Source: Bryopsis sp. KO-2023
Taxonomy: Eukaryota; Chlorophyta; Ulvophyceae; Bryopsidales; Bryopsidaceae
Reading direction: 5' to 3'
Length of the DNA stretch: 64,000 nucleotides
Assembly: GCA_030272585.1 (NCBI GenBank)
Contig: BSYQ01000011.1
Location: 3,286,001-3,350,000, forward strand
In this document: in pieces, positions 1 to 9,976 of the stretch
How positions within the stretch are numbered: the stretch's first letter is position 1
How the letters are laid out: each line of letters opens with the position of its first letter
Translations under genes and position numbers: made by a program
Notes under the pieces: model-generated
Databases searched by the model: none
Seen by the model: the letters and a program-made list of their open reading frames with translations, nothing else
What the model was told of the DNA's origin: nothing

Positions 1-54
1 AGCCTAACGCTTTAACACTGAACCACACTACTTCACGATGATTTAGGGGCTACC

Positions 55-180
55 GTAGCTATACCGTACCTGTTCCGTACCGTAAAAACAACATATTACT
101 CCGGTTACGGTACGGAGTTACGGCCGTAATACGGAACCGTAACTCGACCGTAACCGGACCGGACCGTAGCCGGACCAGAA
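55..180. repeat. Degenerate ACCGTA/TACGGT-rich repeat
   Basis: The words ACCGTA, CCGTAAC, TACGGT and CCGGACC recur on both strands in an irregular palindromic pattern. It overlaps the 3' end of the coiled-coil ORF. It may be a terminal or subterminal part of a DNA transposon cut by the window edge, but no paired end is visible. Confidence 0.35.
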
Positions 181-964
181 TTTTGGCCCAAGTCCTATCT
201 CTGTCCTCCGGTATTCCCAGAGTATCCAAAATTGCATTCTTCGTCAGGCTTGGTGGGGGTGAAAGCCTTTCTTGTATGTATGATTCCCACTGATCGAGGT
301 CATCCCTCCTCGCATCGTACAATCCCTCAGTGGTTTCCCTGACTCCTTCCAGCCTTGTGTTCACTCTCTCCCACTGCTCGCACTGAACGTCATAATCCTC
401 CAATTGTTTTCCTTCAATCTCCCCCAGACGACGTTGCAACAGACGATCTTCCTGCTCAGCCACTATCTCTCTCGACTTCACATGGTTGGTCAGGGACTCA
501 ATCATATGGGTCGTATATTTCTGGTTCGCCCTTATCGTCTTGGTCACCGACTGGAAAGCGTTGTCCACGCGCTCGTCCAAATCCCGCCTGACGCGTCTCA
601 CAGCATCGTCCACCACTGTTGCGAGTAAATCTGTGTTTGCGTGCGCTTTGTGGAGTTCCTGGTGAAGGGATTGGTTGAGCACGTTGATTCGATTCCCAAC
701 ATCGCTTTGCACTTGGGCGACTTGGGCGACAGCACTATCCACCCGTGCGACTCGTTGCTCGACGTCCACGGCCAGATTTTGTTGTATATTCTGAACGTTC
801 TGAACGAATATATTCCCTTGGCCGGGGTTCGGCTGACCCCCGTTTCCGTTTGGCCTTTCGTCGTGATTGTGATGCAAGGGGACATGGTCCGCCACCATGT
901 CTTCGATATCTTCATCGGCCTCCAACATACGAGGATCGTTCAGAGCGAGGGCAAGGTCGTCCAT
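59..964 (-). CDS. Coiled-coil ORF, possibly gag-like, unrecognised
   Basis: Open frame of 301 codons on the minus strand with an ATG start. The first 50 residues are acidic and then Asn/Gly/Pro-rich (NGNGGQPNPGQGN). Residues about 50-240 look like a long coiled coil with many Glu, Gln, Arg, Val and Leu and no Cys/His cluster. I recognise no enzyme motif. The last 40 residues are read from DNA rich in ACCGTA/TACGGT words (about 55-180), so the natural C-terminus may lie elsewhere or the frame may be cut by a repeat. The Asn/Gln-rich start followed by a coiled coil resembles N-terminal parts of Gag proteins of plant and algal Ty3-type elements, and it lies beside such an element. That is inference only. 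It could also be a host structural protein. Confidence 0.35.
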   Translation of the reverse strand: MDDLALALNDPRMLEADEDIEDMVADHVPLHHNHDERPNGNGGQPNPGQGNIFVQNVQNIQQNLAVDVEQRVARVDSAVAQVAQVQSDVGNRINVLNQSLHQELHKAHANTDLLATVVDDAVRRVRRDLDERVDNAFQSVTKTIRANQKYTTHMIESLTNHVKSREIVAEQEDRLLQRRLGEIEGKQLEDYDVQCEQWERVNTRLEGVRETTEGLYDARRDDLDQWESYIQERLSPPPSLTKNAILDTLGIPEDRDRTWAKILVRLRSGPVTVELRFRITAVTPYRNRSNMLFLRYGTGTV

Positions 965-1255
965 GTTTGACCCGATTTTCGATTTCTGGCTCCTTTGGTT
1001 TTGAACGGGAGGATGTTAGCGCGTGAGGCGAGTGCAGTGGCAATAGGGAGCGTTCTGGAGATATGCCTGGCAGCGGAGCCAACCAATGCTCCGAAACCAG
1101 TTGTTATGGCCAAACGCGAGTTCCGACCCTCGCGGCACAATGCAACCAGGGTTTGCTAGTAGATTGGCTAGTAGGCTGAAAAGTGGATATTTTCTATTAA
1201 TACCTACTGACTAGTTACATAATTATATATATCAAAAAAGAAACTGGGCGACAGT

Positions 1256-1335
1256 TGATATAGGCCCTAAGACCTTCGAAACACAGGCGCTCCCCCTTAG
1301 GGAAGCTACAGGTTACTAGCAAGAATAATTTTTAC
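1256..1335 (-). repeat. Short LTR (3' LTR of the chromovirus)
   Basis: 80 bp matching 9728-9807 essentially base for base. It lies downstream of the gag-pol frame in minus orientation, so it would be the 3' LTR. An LTR this short is unusual for an autonomous Ty3/Gypsy element. Confidence 0.7.
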
Positions 1336-1748
1336 TTTACTCTCCCTTGCTCAAATCCTCTCAGTCCCACTCGCAATCCAGGTCCCTGACAATCAAGGTC
1401 GACATTAACCCAACACTTGATCCAATGTCGCCATCCCTTGATATCGGTCGCTAAAAGCGTTTTGGCCTGTATTTTGAGTGAGCCTCCCCGGAGGTAGAAC
1501 TGACCCTAGACCCGTTCTGCGAACCGTCGTAGTTCTGGTCAATAGATAAAAGTACTACCCGTTCGTAGGAAAAGACTGGGATCTGTTCCAGATTTTTCCA
1601 CAAGTTCTGCTTGGCAGTTTTTATCTCAAGTCAGCTTGGTATCCCTTTGTGGATAGTTCTCCAAGTAGACTTCCTTTACTTAATATGTCTCTTCTCGCGA
1701 GAAAGATAGTATCAAGCAAAGACTAACCAGAGTGGACATGACCCCTAC

Positions 1749-4700
1749 TTAGGTTCGGGTTCTCCGTTGGGTCTTAGTCTTTTTCTTAGTCTTTTCCGTA
1801 GTCTTTTCCTTAGACTGGGTCCTCTGTCTGTTCTCCGGTTTGTTGGCTAAGTATTCCTTGAGCAAGTCCTGAGCATTGGCCAGGTGGCTCTCTGGCTCCC
1901 AGGTGGCTTCCATCAAGTCGTAACCCTTCCACAGAACCAGGTACTCCTTTCGAGTAGTGCCCCGGTCTCTGAGGATGCGTTCGACCTCGAACTCGATGGT
2001 TCCATCCACTAGTTCCCCCCCTGGAACTTCTATCTCTCGCTGATCGTCATCAAGTCGAGAGTAAGCCTTCAGCTTCGACACGTGAAAAGTCGAGTGGATT
2101 GTCCAGTGCTCCGGTAGTTCGAGTCGATAGGCAACAGCCCCAATACGGCTTGTCACCCGGAAAGGTCCAACAAAGCGTCGGCGAATTTTCGGCGGAATTC
2201 TCTGAAGTGAAGCAAGGGGAATAAACTTGCTTTTAACGAGCACTTCATCTCCAACCTGAAAGTTCACCTCCCTGCGACGTTTGTTTGCTGAGTTGCACAT
2301 ACGAGTCTGTGCTTCTGCGTATTTAGCTTTCGCCATTCGCATTTGTTCGTTCATGTTACGAACCATCTCAGCCGCCATTTCCGATTGCTCTCCCGTTCGA
2401 ACTCCTTTTCTTGCAACAACTATCTGCCCCATGTTCTGTCCATATAACAAGTGGGCTGGCGCGTAGCCGGTGGAGACATTCCGTGAATTATTTGCGGCAA
2501 ACTCAGCCGTCGGCAAATAATCCACCCAACGGTCTGGATACCGTTCCACGTACGGACGTAAGAAATCCTCCAACACCCGAATTGTGACTTCCGACTGCCC
2601 ATCCGTCTGAGGATGGTATGCAGTACTCATTCGGAGTTGGGTACCTAAAAGTTTGAAAAGGGAGGTCCAGAAAAGACTTGTGAACCTTGGGTCCCGATCC
2701 GAAACTATTACTTTAGGTAGTCCGTAATGCTTGTATATGTTCTCCACGAACAGCTTGGCGTATTCCGGCGCCGTGATAGTCTTGTTGCAGGGTACAAACC
2801 TCGCATACTTCGTCAATCGGTCTACAAAGACAGCGATTGCAGTGAAGCCATGGGAAGACGGTAGGTCGGTAACGAGATCCGTCGTGATCTGTTCCCATTT
2901 CTGGTCTGGAATCGGCAACGGCTGCAAAAGACCTTTCTGTCGTTGCAAGTCCGATTTGTTAAGCTGACATGTTGGACACGTTTTCACGTATGTCTTGATG
3001 TCTAGCCCAACGCCTTTCCACCAGTAGTTGCGGGTAAGTACCTCGGTCATGCGGTCTGCTCCAACATGTCCGGCACTTGGCACGTCATGGTGCTCCTCCA
3101 AAATCCGTTTTTGAAAGTCCTCGGGGACCACAAGTAAACTTGGACCTGTTTCTGTTCTGGTATAATACAGAAAACCGTCCTCAAGTTGATACTGCGGAGA
3201 AACCCCTCGTTCCATTTTCTCGAAAATAGGCTTGAGTTTTGTGTCGCTTCTCAAAGCCTCTTTCCATGTGTCCTTCTCTGCCACTTCCCAAGTGGAGAGG
3301 TTTTTTATTTGGTCCGGCTGACCTGGAAGGCTCCGGGATAATGCATCTGCCAATACGTTGGCTTTTCCCTGGATGTAGACGATTTTTGGACCTATGGAAT
3401 CGAAAAACCCTGACCTCATCCACCGGGTTTGGGTCCGCGACAAAGTTGCCTGGGTCATGAAGTGGGTGATGGGTTTGTGGTCTGTCAACACCGTCACACC
3501 CCCATGGCATCCCTCAAGATAATGTCGCCATTGGGCTACAGCATAAGCTATTGCCCCCAGCTCCCGCTCGTATGCGGAGTATCGCGTTTCAGCTGGTTTT
3601 AATCGTCTGGAAAGGTAAGCAATAGGTTGCAAACCTTTCCCGTGGTCCTGGGTCAGAACTGCTCCATACGCAGTTCCGGATGCATCCGTTATCACGGTGT
3701 ATTCTCTCGCCGGATCAGGAAGGAGTAGAATCGGTGCACGGCTAATCCGATCCTTAAGTTCGTTATAGGCTTTGCGCTGGTTCTGTCCCCATTCCCAAAC
3801 AGTATCTTTCTTTGTCAGATCTGTCAAGGGACTCGCAATCCTAGCGAACTCAGGAATGAACTTACGATAGTAAGAAACCATTCCCAGGAAACTTCGTACA
3901 TCAGTTACCGAAGTTAACTCCTTCCAACGTTGAATAGCCTCCACCTTATCCTGCATCGGTTGAAGGCCTTTCCCGGACAAATGGTACCCCAAATAGTCCG
4001 TCTCTAAGACTCCTACTTCGCACTTACTGGCTTTCGCGTACAGCTTATGTTTCCGCAACCGTTCAAAGACCAATTTAAGGTGTTCGACATGGTCTTCCAC
4101 TGAGTTGGAAAATACCAAGATGTCGTCGATGAACACCACGACAAAGTCGTCAAGGAACTCGCCCAACAGATCCTGAACCATTGTCTGGAACTGGGCTGGA
4201 CAGTTGGTCATTCCGAACGGGCAAACGAGAAACTCGTAATGTCCGTATCTTGTCCGGAATGCTGTCTTGGGAGTATCCTTGGGTCGAACGGGGAATTGCC
4301 AGTAGCCCGAGCGAAGGTCGATCTTTGTATAGATCTTTGCCCTCGCGAGACGGTCCATTAACTCCTCAGGAAGCGGTAGTGGATATCTGTTTTTAACCGT
4401 GAACTTGTTTATCCAACGGTAATCCACACACATCCGAAGTCCGCCGTCTTTCTTTGGAACAAAGAGTATGGGCGCACCCCAGGGACTCTCGGAGGGACGG
4501 ATTTTCCTTTGTTCGAGGAGATAATCCACTTGCGACCTGACTTCATCCAGCTCCGCCGGAGAAAGTTTGTACAAAGGTCGGTGGATTGGGGTCATTTGCT
4601 CATCCTCCAGGTCCACCTTAAATTCGTGGCCTTTCCGCACTGGAGGGATTCCGGGTGGTAAGTCTTTCGGGAAAACATCCTGAAAAGTTGTGAGGACAGT

Positions 4701-7700
4701 CTTGATCCTTGGGTCGATACCCGGGTGCAATACCTTCTCCACATCCGTCTGGAGATGAGCCGGTGGGGTTCCAGTAGCGTTCAGCTGTTCCTCTGGAAGT
4801 CCCGGATACGGATAGTGCATTAAATGCGACATATCCTCCGGTGTGGTCTCTCGAACAACCACAAGGTATGCTTGATCAATTTCCGGACTGTTCTTCACCA
4901 ACGAGAAAATCTTTTTTGCTGAAATCGACTCTATTTCTGGGGAAAGAAGCTGTAGATAATCTGATGGCCGTTCCTTCATTGGAACCGAGGTCCATCCAGC
5001 TCCTACTGGCACTTTTAGCGTACCTCTTGCAAAGTCCAGTCTGGGATTGGTTTGCATCAACCAAGGAAGCCCTAAGATAATGTCATATGACAGGTTGGGA
5101 AAAACGTCTGCGGAAAGGGTTGTGGTATAGGTACCCATCCGGATCTGCAAGTTTTCGCAACGCTGTTCAAGTGAACATAGGGTTCCGTCCGCTAGTGTGA
5201 CTCCCTTTTTACACCCAGTAGTCGGTAAATTCAGTCTCGCTGTCAACTTTTTGCTGATGTAGTTCTCCGTAGCACCACTATCAACGTAGGCGGAGATCGG
5301 TACTCCTCCTAATCGAGCTCGAATCTCATATCCCATGAATTTCAAATGGTTAGATCCCCCTAGTGGTAAAATACGCTCAGAAGGTGAATGCTGACCTTCT
5401 TCCACTTCCGGATCTCTACCTGTTCCCTGAACAGGGGCTGCTGACTCGTCAGTTGGTGGTGAGCGAGTTGCAGGCTTATCTACACCCTTGTCTGGACCCT
5501 TTTCCAGACTTTTGTCGGGTTCCCTTCCTTCAGGAATTCGTTTCGTTCCTTGAGGCGGAAACGATACCGAATCTTCACTTCCTGGAGGACTACCAAGGTC
5601 TCCATGAACAGAGTTAACAGGTTCTGAATCAACTTTGGAATCTGTTTTAGTAGGCGTGCTGCACCTACTGGATCGATCTCCCAACGTAGCACTCATTATC
5701 GATCCCTCTGCACCTTGGGTAGCATTCTTTTCCCGTTCACCTGATGCTTCTTTATTCTCTTGCGCTTGTCGAGCCACCCTTCCTTTTCGTAGGAGTTTTC
5801 GGCGCTGTTTATATCTGTGGCGGCGTGCCCTTTTCCGTCTTGCTGAACGAGTCTGGGCTCTGTTCAATTGGCTTTTCCGTTTTAACCATTTCTTGAACTT
5901 CTCACCTTCCGGACATGTACTTTGGATGTGTCCAGTTTTTCCACACATAAAACACTTGGGGTTTGCGCCTCCTCCTCCTCGTCCTTGGTCTCGACCACCA
6001 CCTCGTCCACGGCCTTGGCCACCACCCCGTCCGCGACCTCGACCACGTTCTTGACCCACGTTTTGGGCTTGGTCTTGAGGTTGCGACTGATTTCCCATCT
6101 CGTTTGTAGGACCAGTCTGGGGTTGGTTCTGCTTTTTATCCTGGCCTTGACCTCGGCCTCGAAAGGTTCTGGATGAAGCGATGGCATCCAGTCTAGCCGC
6201 AGTCTGGATCGCCTGCTCAATGCCATAAGGCACCTGAGCGACAGTTTGCTGTTTTATATGGAATTTTAACCCATCGACGAAGAAGAAGTATTGCTCTTCA
6301 TCCGTCATATTGGGGATTCTCAATACTTGTTCCCGGAAAGAAACAATGTATTGCTGCACCGACCCTGTCTGTTTCAGGCCTCGAAGAGTGCGCCTGGCAA
6401 CATCAGACATTCGTGCGGGTTCGAATGCTTGAACCAATTCCTCAACAAACTCTTTCCAGTTCGTAACTGGTTTTCTTTTCCCTTCCCGTATACGCAGGTC
6501 CTGAACGTTCCGCCACTGAGCAGCAGCTCCGGTCAGGTTACTGCGGAAGAGCCTGAACCATACGCTCTCGTCAATGTCCAGAGTTTGACAGTAAACCGTC
6601 ATTTCCAGCTGCCAATCTCTGATCCATTGCTGGCCATCTCCTGAGAAAGCCTTGGGTAAAGGAATACGGACAGATGACGGAATCCGTCCGTGACGATCCT
6701 GCGGGGCGGCAAAGCCTTGGTTTGGGTCTGGCGGACCCCCACCTTCACCTCCACCTCCTCCACCACCACCACCACCACCACCAGGGCGGTATGGCCATCC
6801 ACCACCTCCTGGAATAGAAGGGAAAGATCCCCCTCCGTTACCAGGAAATCCTCCTCCGTCTCCACCTACAGGACCACCTCCGGGACCACCTCCGGGTCCA
6901 CCTCCACCACCGCCAGATCGATTTCCACCCTGTGGCTGGCCTGATGGAGGTGAGGGATACGAACCCCACCCGTAATACGGGTTGCTCATGGAAGGTGTTC
7001 CGTATTGGTTCACGGATTGTCCCATGGTTGGTCCCATGCTTGGTTCCATGCTTGGTTCCATGCTTGGTTCCATGCTTAGGCCCATACCTAGTCCCATGCC
7101 TGGTTGGGTACTAGAAGACGGACTAGTATAGAGGATTGTTGTGGGTAAAGTTGCCGGTGGTTGTGTTAACATGGATGACACATGTGGTGTACTCACTGTA
7201 GGAGGAGTTATGCTAACAGGTCTGGACGAACGTCCCACTAAGGGTGTGTCCACTTGACCCGCTTGGCCGAACGATGTCCCCATTGCCAGAGTTGCCGGCG
7301 GGGATACAGATTGAGCTAAGTTGGCAAATACGCTCCTCGTGAAATATTCATGCGCACTTGGATTGCCAACAAAGTCTGAGACAGTTGTGGATGGGTTTTG
7401 TAGCGAACCAAGTCCTCCTAAAGTTGTGAGACCAGAAAACGTATCCAAATCCGGAAAAGGTGGTAACGGAATTGGTATACTGGTCAGAGGTTTTGGTTGC
7501 TCTCCAGGAACGCTTGTGAGTTCAGCTATCGTGGTCGGTTCCTGTAAAGTTACCGTACCAGTTCCTGTACCCATGATCCCTACTACGACTGAGTCCTGTG
7601 CTGGAACTACACTTTTCTCTCCAACTTTCTCTCGTCTTTTCCATGCACTTAGGGTCTCCACAAGTTTCGAATCAACATACTCGGAAAGATGGCTTTCCCA

Positions 7701-8603
7701 AGTCTGTTTTTCCGCTGTCGCGTCTGATAGAAAGGTTTCTACCATCTGCATCGACTCTTGTCCTCCTGCCGTGTCTCCAGAACTAGAACTTACACTGCCT
7801 CGGTCCGCTCTCCAGTGTCGGTTTTGTTCCTCGGCTTGTTCCATGTTCTGTAGCACGTTTAAACTTATGTTCACCAAGTCAGTGAGTTGATGGAGTTGGT
7901 TTTGGCAGTACTCCTGCTTATTCCGAGACTTAATCACAGTGTTTGCAAGCTCGCCAATTGTCTCTTGTTGAAGGTGCATTCCTCCAACCATCTCAGTAAT
8001 AGTCGTTTGAAGCGCCAGAATTTGCTCAGCTCTTAGCTTGTCCCGCTGCTTCTCTTCCTCAGCTTTGTCAGCTGCTTTTTCTTGCAATCGGGCAATCTGA
8101 GCGTTCAACATCTCCTTGTTGTCAAACTTTTCCAAGGGATGATTGTCGGTCCATGGGAAAGATTCTATCTTTTCCTCCAACAATTCCTGCTGTTTGTTCA
8201 GCATCTGTTGCTGCCTTTTTATAACCTCAGCATTATGCTCAACCAGCTTCTGGACTTCTTTTCGAACGAAGAGGAAGTTGTCCTCGTATTCCTCCTTGAG
8301 ATGAGACTGTACGTTTTGGATCTGGTTTTGGACCTCCAGGTTCAGTACAACCTCCATTTTTTCGTCATACTTTTCCCCGGGCTTTTCCAACGACTTTTCG
8401 GACTCTTGTCCTAAGTCTTGGTTTCCTTCCGGTTCTCGAACCTGGTCAGGGACATGTCTCTCCCACTCTCTTTTCCTTAGCTGTTGCGCCAGTGGGTGCA
8501 CCACATTCGAATATACCACTGGAATCGATTGATTCTCATCCACTCGCTTTTCCTCAGGAGGAGGGATATGTGGTAGTTGTGGTGTTTGGTTAGACATTTC
8601 CAC
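1749..8603 (-). CDS. Gag-Pol polyprotein of the chromovirus (2,284 aa)
   Basis: A single frame carries all expected Ty3/Gypsy parts in order. Residues about 30-330 form a charged coiled-coil N-terminal extension. A Gly/Pro/Met-rich linker follows, including short Met-Glu-Pro-Ser repeats. The retrotransposon Gag core is at about 660-760 and a CCHC knuckle (CFMCGKTGHIQSTC) near 880-895. A basic linker leads to the aspartic protease with DSGATENYIS near 1107. Reverse transcriptase carries FIDDILVF near 1489. RNase H is near 1640. The integrase HHCC region is near 1840-1880 and its DDE core at about 1900-2050. A chromodomain (YLVLWKGYDLMEATWEP) is near 2210-2270. The chromodomain would target insertion to marked chromatin. 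The gag-pol frame looks whole. Fused Gag and Pol in one frame is known for several chromovirus lineages. Confidence 0.93.
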   Translation of the reverse strand: MEMSNQTPQLPHIPPPEEKRVDENQSIPVVYSNVVHPLAQQLRKREWERHVPDQVREPEGNQDLGQESEKSLEKPGEKYDEKMEVVLNLEVQNQIQNVQSHLKEEYEDNFLFVRKEVQKLVEHNAEVIKRQQQMLNKQQELLEEKIESFPWTDNHPLEKFDNKEMLNAQIARLQEKAADKAEEEKQRDKLRAEQILALQTTITEMVGGMHLQQETIGELANTVIKSRNKQEYCQNQLHQLTDLVNISLNVLQNMEQAEEQNRHWRADRGSVSSSSGDTAGGQESMQMVETFLSDATAEKQTWESHLSEYVDSKLVETLSAWKRREKVGEKSVVPAQDSVVVGIMGTGTGTVTLQEPTTIAELTSVPGEQPKPLTSIPIPLPPFPDLDTFSGLTTLGGLGSLQNPSTTVSDFVGNPSAHEYFTRSVFANLAQSVSPPATLAMGTSFGQAGQVDTPLVGRSSRPVSITPPTVSTPHVSSMLTQPPATLPTTILYTSPSSSTQPGMGLGMGLSMEPSMEPSMEPSMGPTMGQSVNQYGTPSMSNPYYGWGSYPSPPSGQPQGGNRSGGGGGGPGGGPGGGPVGGDGGGFPGNGGGSFPSIPGGGGWPYRPGGGGGGGGGGGGEGGGPPDPNQGFAAPQDRHGRIPSSVRIPLPKAFSGDGQQWIRDWQLEMTVYCQTLDIDESVWFRLFRSNLTGAAAQWRNVQDLRIREGKRKPVTNWKEFVEELVQAFEPARMSDVARRTLRGLKQTGSVQQYIVSFREQVLRIPNMTDEEQYFFFVDGLKFHIKQQTVAQVPYGIEQAIQTAARLDAIASSRTFRGRGQGQDKKQNQPQTGPTNEMGNQSQPQDQAQNVGQERGRGRGRGGGQGRGRGGGRDQGRGGGGANPKCFMCGKTGHIQSTCPEGEKFKKWLKRKSQLNRAQTRSARRKRARRHRYKQRRKLLRKGRVARQAQENKEASGEREKNATQGAEGSIMSATLGDRSSRCSTPTKTDSKVDSEPVNSVHGDLGSPPGSEDSVSFPPQGTKRIPEGREPDKSLEKGPDKGVDKPATRSPPTDESAAPVQGTGRDPEVEEGQHSPSERILPLGGSNHLKFMGYEIRARLGGVPISAYVDSGATENYISKKLTARLNLPTTGCKKGVTLADGTLCSLEQRCENLQIRMGTYTTTLSADVFPNLSYDIILGLPWLMQTNPRLDFARGTLKVPVGAGWTSVPMKERPSDYLQLLSPEIESISAKKIFSLVKNSPEIDQAYLVVVRETTPEDMSHLMHYPYPGLPEEQLNATGTPPAHLQTDVEKVLHPGIDPRIKTVLTTFQDVFPKDLPPGIPPVRKGHEFKVDLEDEQMTPIHRPLYKLSPAELDEVRSQVDYLLEQRKIRPSESPWGAPILFVPKKDGGLRMCVDYRWINKFTVKNRYPLPLPEELMDRLARAKIYTKIDLRSGYWQFPVRPKDTPKTAFRTRYGHYEFLVCPFGMTNCPAQFQTMVQDLLGEFLDDFVVVFIDDILVFSNSVEDHVEHLKLVFERLRKHKLYAKASKCEVGVLETDYLGYHLSGKGLQPMQDKVEAIQRWKELTSVTDVRSFLGMVSYYRKFIPEFARIASPLTDLTKKDTVWEWGQNQRKAYNELKDRISRAPILLLPDPAREYTVITDASGTAYGAVLTQDHGKGLQPIAYLSRRLKPAETRYSAYERELGAIAYAVAQWRHYLEGCHGGVTVLTDHKPITHFMTQATLSRTQTRWMRSGFFDSIGPKIVYIQGKANVLADALSRSLPGQPDQIKNLSTWEVAEKDTWKEALRSDTKLKPIFEKMERGVSPQYQLEDGFLYYTRTETGPSLLVVPEDFQKRILEEHHDVPSAGHVGADRMTEVLTRNYWWKGVGLDIKTYVKTCPTCQLNKSDLQRQKGLLQPLPIPDQKWEQITTDLVTDLPSSHGFTAIAVFVDRLTKYARFVPCNKTITAPEYAKLFVENIYKHYGLPKVIVSDRDPRFTSLFWTSLFKLLGTQLRMSTAYHPQTDGQSEVTIRVLEDFLRPYVERYPDRWVDYLPTAEFAANNSRNVSTGYAPAHLLYGQNMGQIVVARKGVRTGEQSEMAAEMVRNMNEQMRMAKAKYAEAQTRMCNSANKRRREVNFQVGDEVLVKSKFIPLASLQRIPPKIRRRFVGPFRVTSRIGAVAYRLELPEHWTIHSTFHVSKLKAYSRLDDDQREIEVPGGELVDGTIEFEVERILRDRGTTRKEYLVLWKGYDLMEATWEPESHLANAQDLLKEYLANKPENRQRTQSKEKTTEKTKKKTKTQRRTRT

Positions 8604-9727
8604 TGAGTTGATCCAACTGGAATTTCGGCGTGCAGGACGGTTTCTAGGAATGGCTTGGAACTTTTCCTAGGACTTTTCGTAGAACCGTTGCCAGAACTTC
8701 CTTAGGTTTAACCCCAGAACTGTCTTGGGTTTAATCCCAGAACTTTCTCGCGTTCTGTCTTGGGTTTTATCCTGGGTTTTATCCTAGGACTTTCCCGGGA
8801 CTTTTCTGGAACTTTTCTGGCGACAGGTCTTGTCTTGGACCTGTTCTCCGTCTTGTTTTGATGACAGACTAACGTGTGTGACTCTAACCCGTTCGTGATT
8901 TCGTTTCCAGCCGATTTAGTAATCGAGTCTGGAGTTAGGCGGTGCGGGATTGGTACACGGAAAGTGTGAGGTCTAATAGTTGGACGGGGTGACAGACTTT
9001 CTGGTAAAGTCTCGCTCCCGTTCTACAACTTTCTCCCAACCTTTCTCGCGACCTTTCTCACGACCAGTCGCACTCTTTTCGTGCCTCCAGTCACGGGTTT
9101 AGTTAGCGACTGAGCTGCGGGTTTTCTGATTTCTGGCAAGTCGTCAGAAAATCGTACTTCGCGCTCTAAGTCTTTTTCTTTTTTTCGTGGGGACAGGTCG
9201 CCTACTTTCTCGACGCCTGCGTTCCCCTGAGTTCACACTTCCGTCGTTTTTCGCCTCCTTTCCAGATCACAGATCTGGCTTGCTTTTTTTCTTAGATCTA
9301 GATTACTTTTTTTCTTAGATCTTTTTCGCGACTTCGCCAGGGACGAACGACCGGCGACGACGAGTCGACGCGGTTCGTTGTTCGTTTTTCGTTCCCCTGT
9401 TCGCCTCCTTTCCGTCGCTTTACTGTGAGTTCGCCTCCTTAAAAAGATCTGTCGATCTATCTCCGAAACCAAATGATATAGGAATCTGCAGATTTTCAGA
9501 TCTTCGCCACTACTTTCGCCAGGACGTCAAACGACGACGCGACGACGTCGTTTGCACTTGCTATAGGGTGCTCGCCCTCGTCGTTGCCCCTCCCAAGCGT
9601 CGCCTTAGCGATCGCTTTCGTTTTCGAATTTCTGTGGGTTACCCTAATTTAGGGGTTGACCTCGCTTTGGGGGGGCTCGACCTCCTTTTGTAGTTGCGCC
9701 TGGTTTCGCCTAAGCTCCGAAACCAAA
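8604..9727 (-). other. Leader/untranslated region of the chromovirus
   Basis: About 1.1 kb between the 5' LTR and the gag start without a supportable gene. It is rich in TTTCTCGCGAC, CTTTTCGTAG and ACTTTTCT-like words that recur irregularly, which suggests short internal repeats. It also holds the second copy of the LTR-end/primer-site string at 9464-9485. Confidence 0.5.
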
Positions 9728-9808
9728 TGATATAGGCCCTAAGACCTTCGAAACACAGGCGCTCCCCCTTAGGGAAGCTACAGGTTACTAGCAAGAATAA
9801 TTTTTACA
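9728..9808 (-). repeat. Short LTR (5' LTR of the chromovirus)
   Basis: Read on the minus strand it begins TGTAAAAATT and ends CTATATCA and is followed by a TGG-starting primer-binding-like site. The junction string CTCCGAAACCAAATGATATAGG (plus strand) occurs again at 9464-9485, so the LTR end plus primer site is partly duplicated inside the leader. Confidence 0.7.
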
Positions 9809-9976
9809 GGAAGGGCCCTAGCCCTTTAAACCCTGTCGTACACATTACCCTTAATCGTACTATACCCCATCAAACCCACGCCCACTACTATCAACTGTAC
9901 TACGCTGTCGCGACATCATTCTCACGCTGCATGTGCGATATCGGAACTCAGCACAGTCGGTCATAAGGATATCTCA

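Larger units (their letters stand above)
1256..9808 (-). mobile_element. Ty3/Gypsy chromovirus LTR retrotransposon, looks whole
   Basis: A Ty3/Gypsy (Metaviridae-type) element in minus orientation, inserted inside the hAT element. An 80-bp direct repeat bounds it (1256-1335 and 9728-9807), and the copy upstream of the gene reads as a TG...CA LTR of about 81 bp. Next to that LTR lies a primer-binding-site-like TGGTTTCGGAGC (minus strand, about 9714-9725). A purine-rich stretch precedes the other LTR. One long gag-pol frame fills 1749-8603 and a leader of about 1.1 kb precedes it. The C-terminal chromodomain places it among the chromoviruses. I see no convincing target-site duplication around the LTRs. 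The coding part looks whole and the LTR copies are nearly identical, which suggests a recent insertion. Confidence 0.85.
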
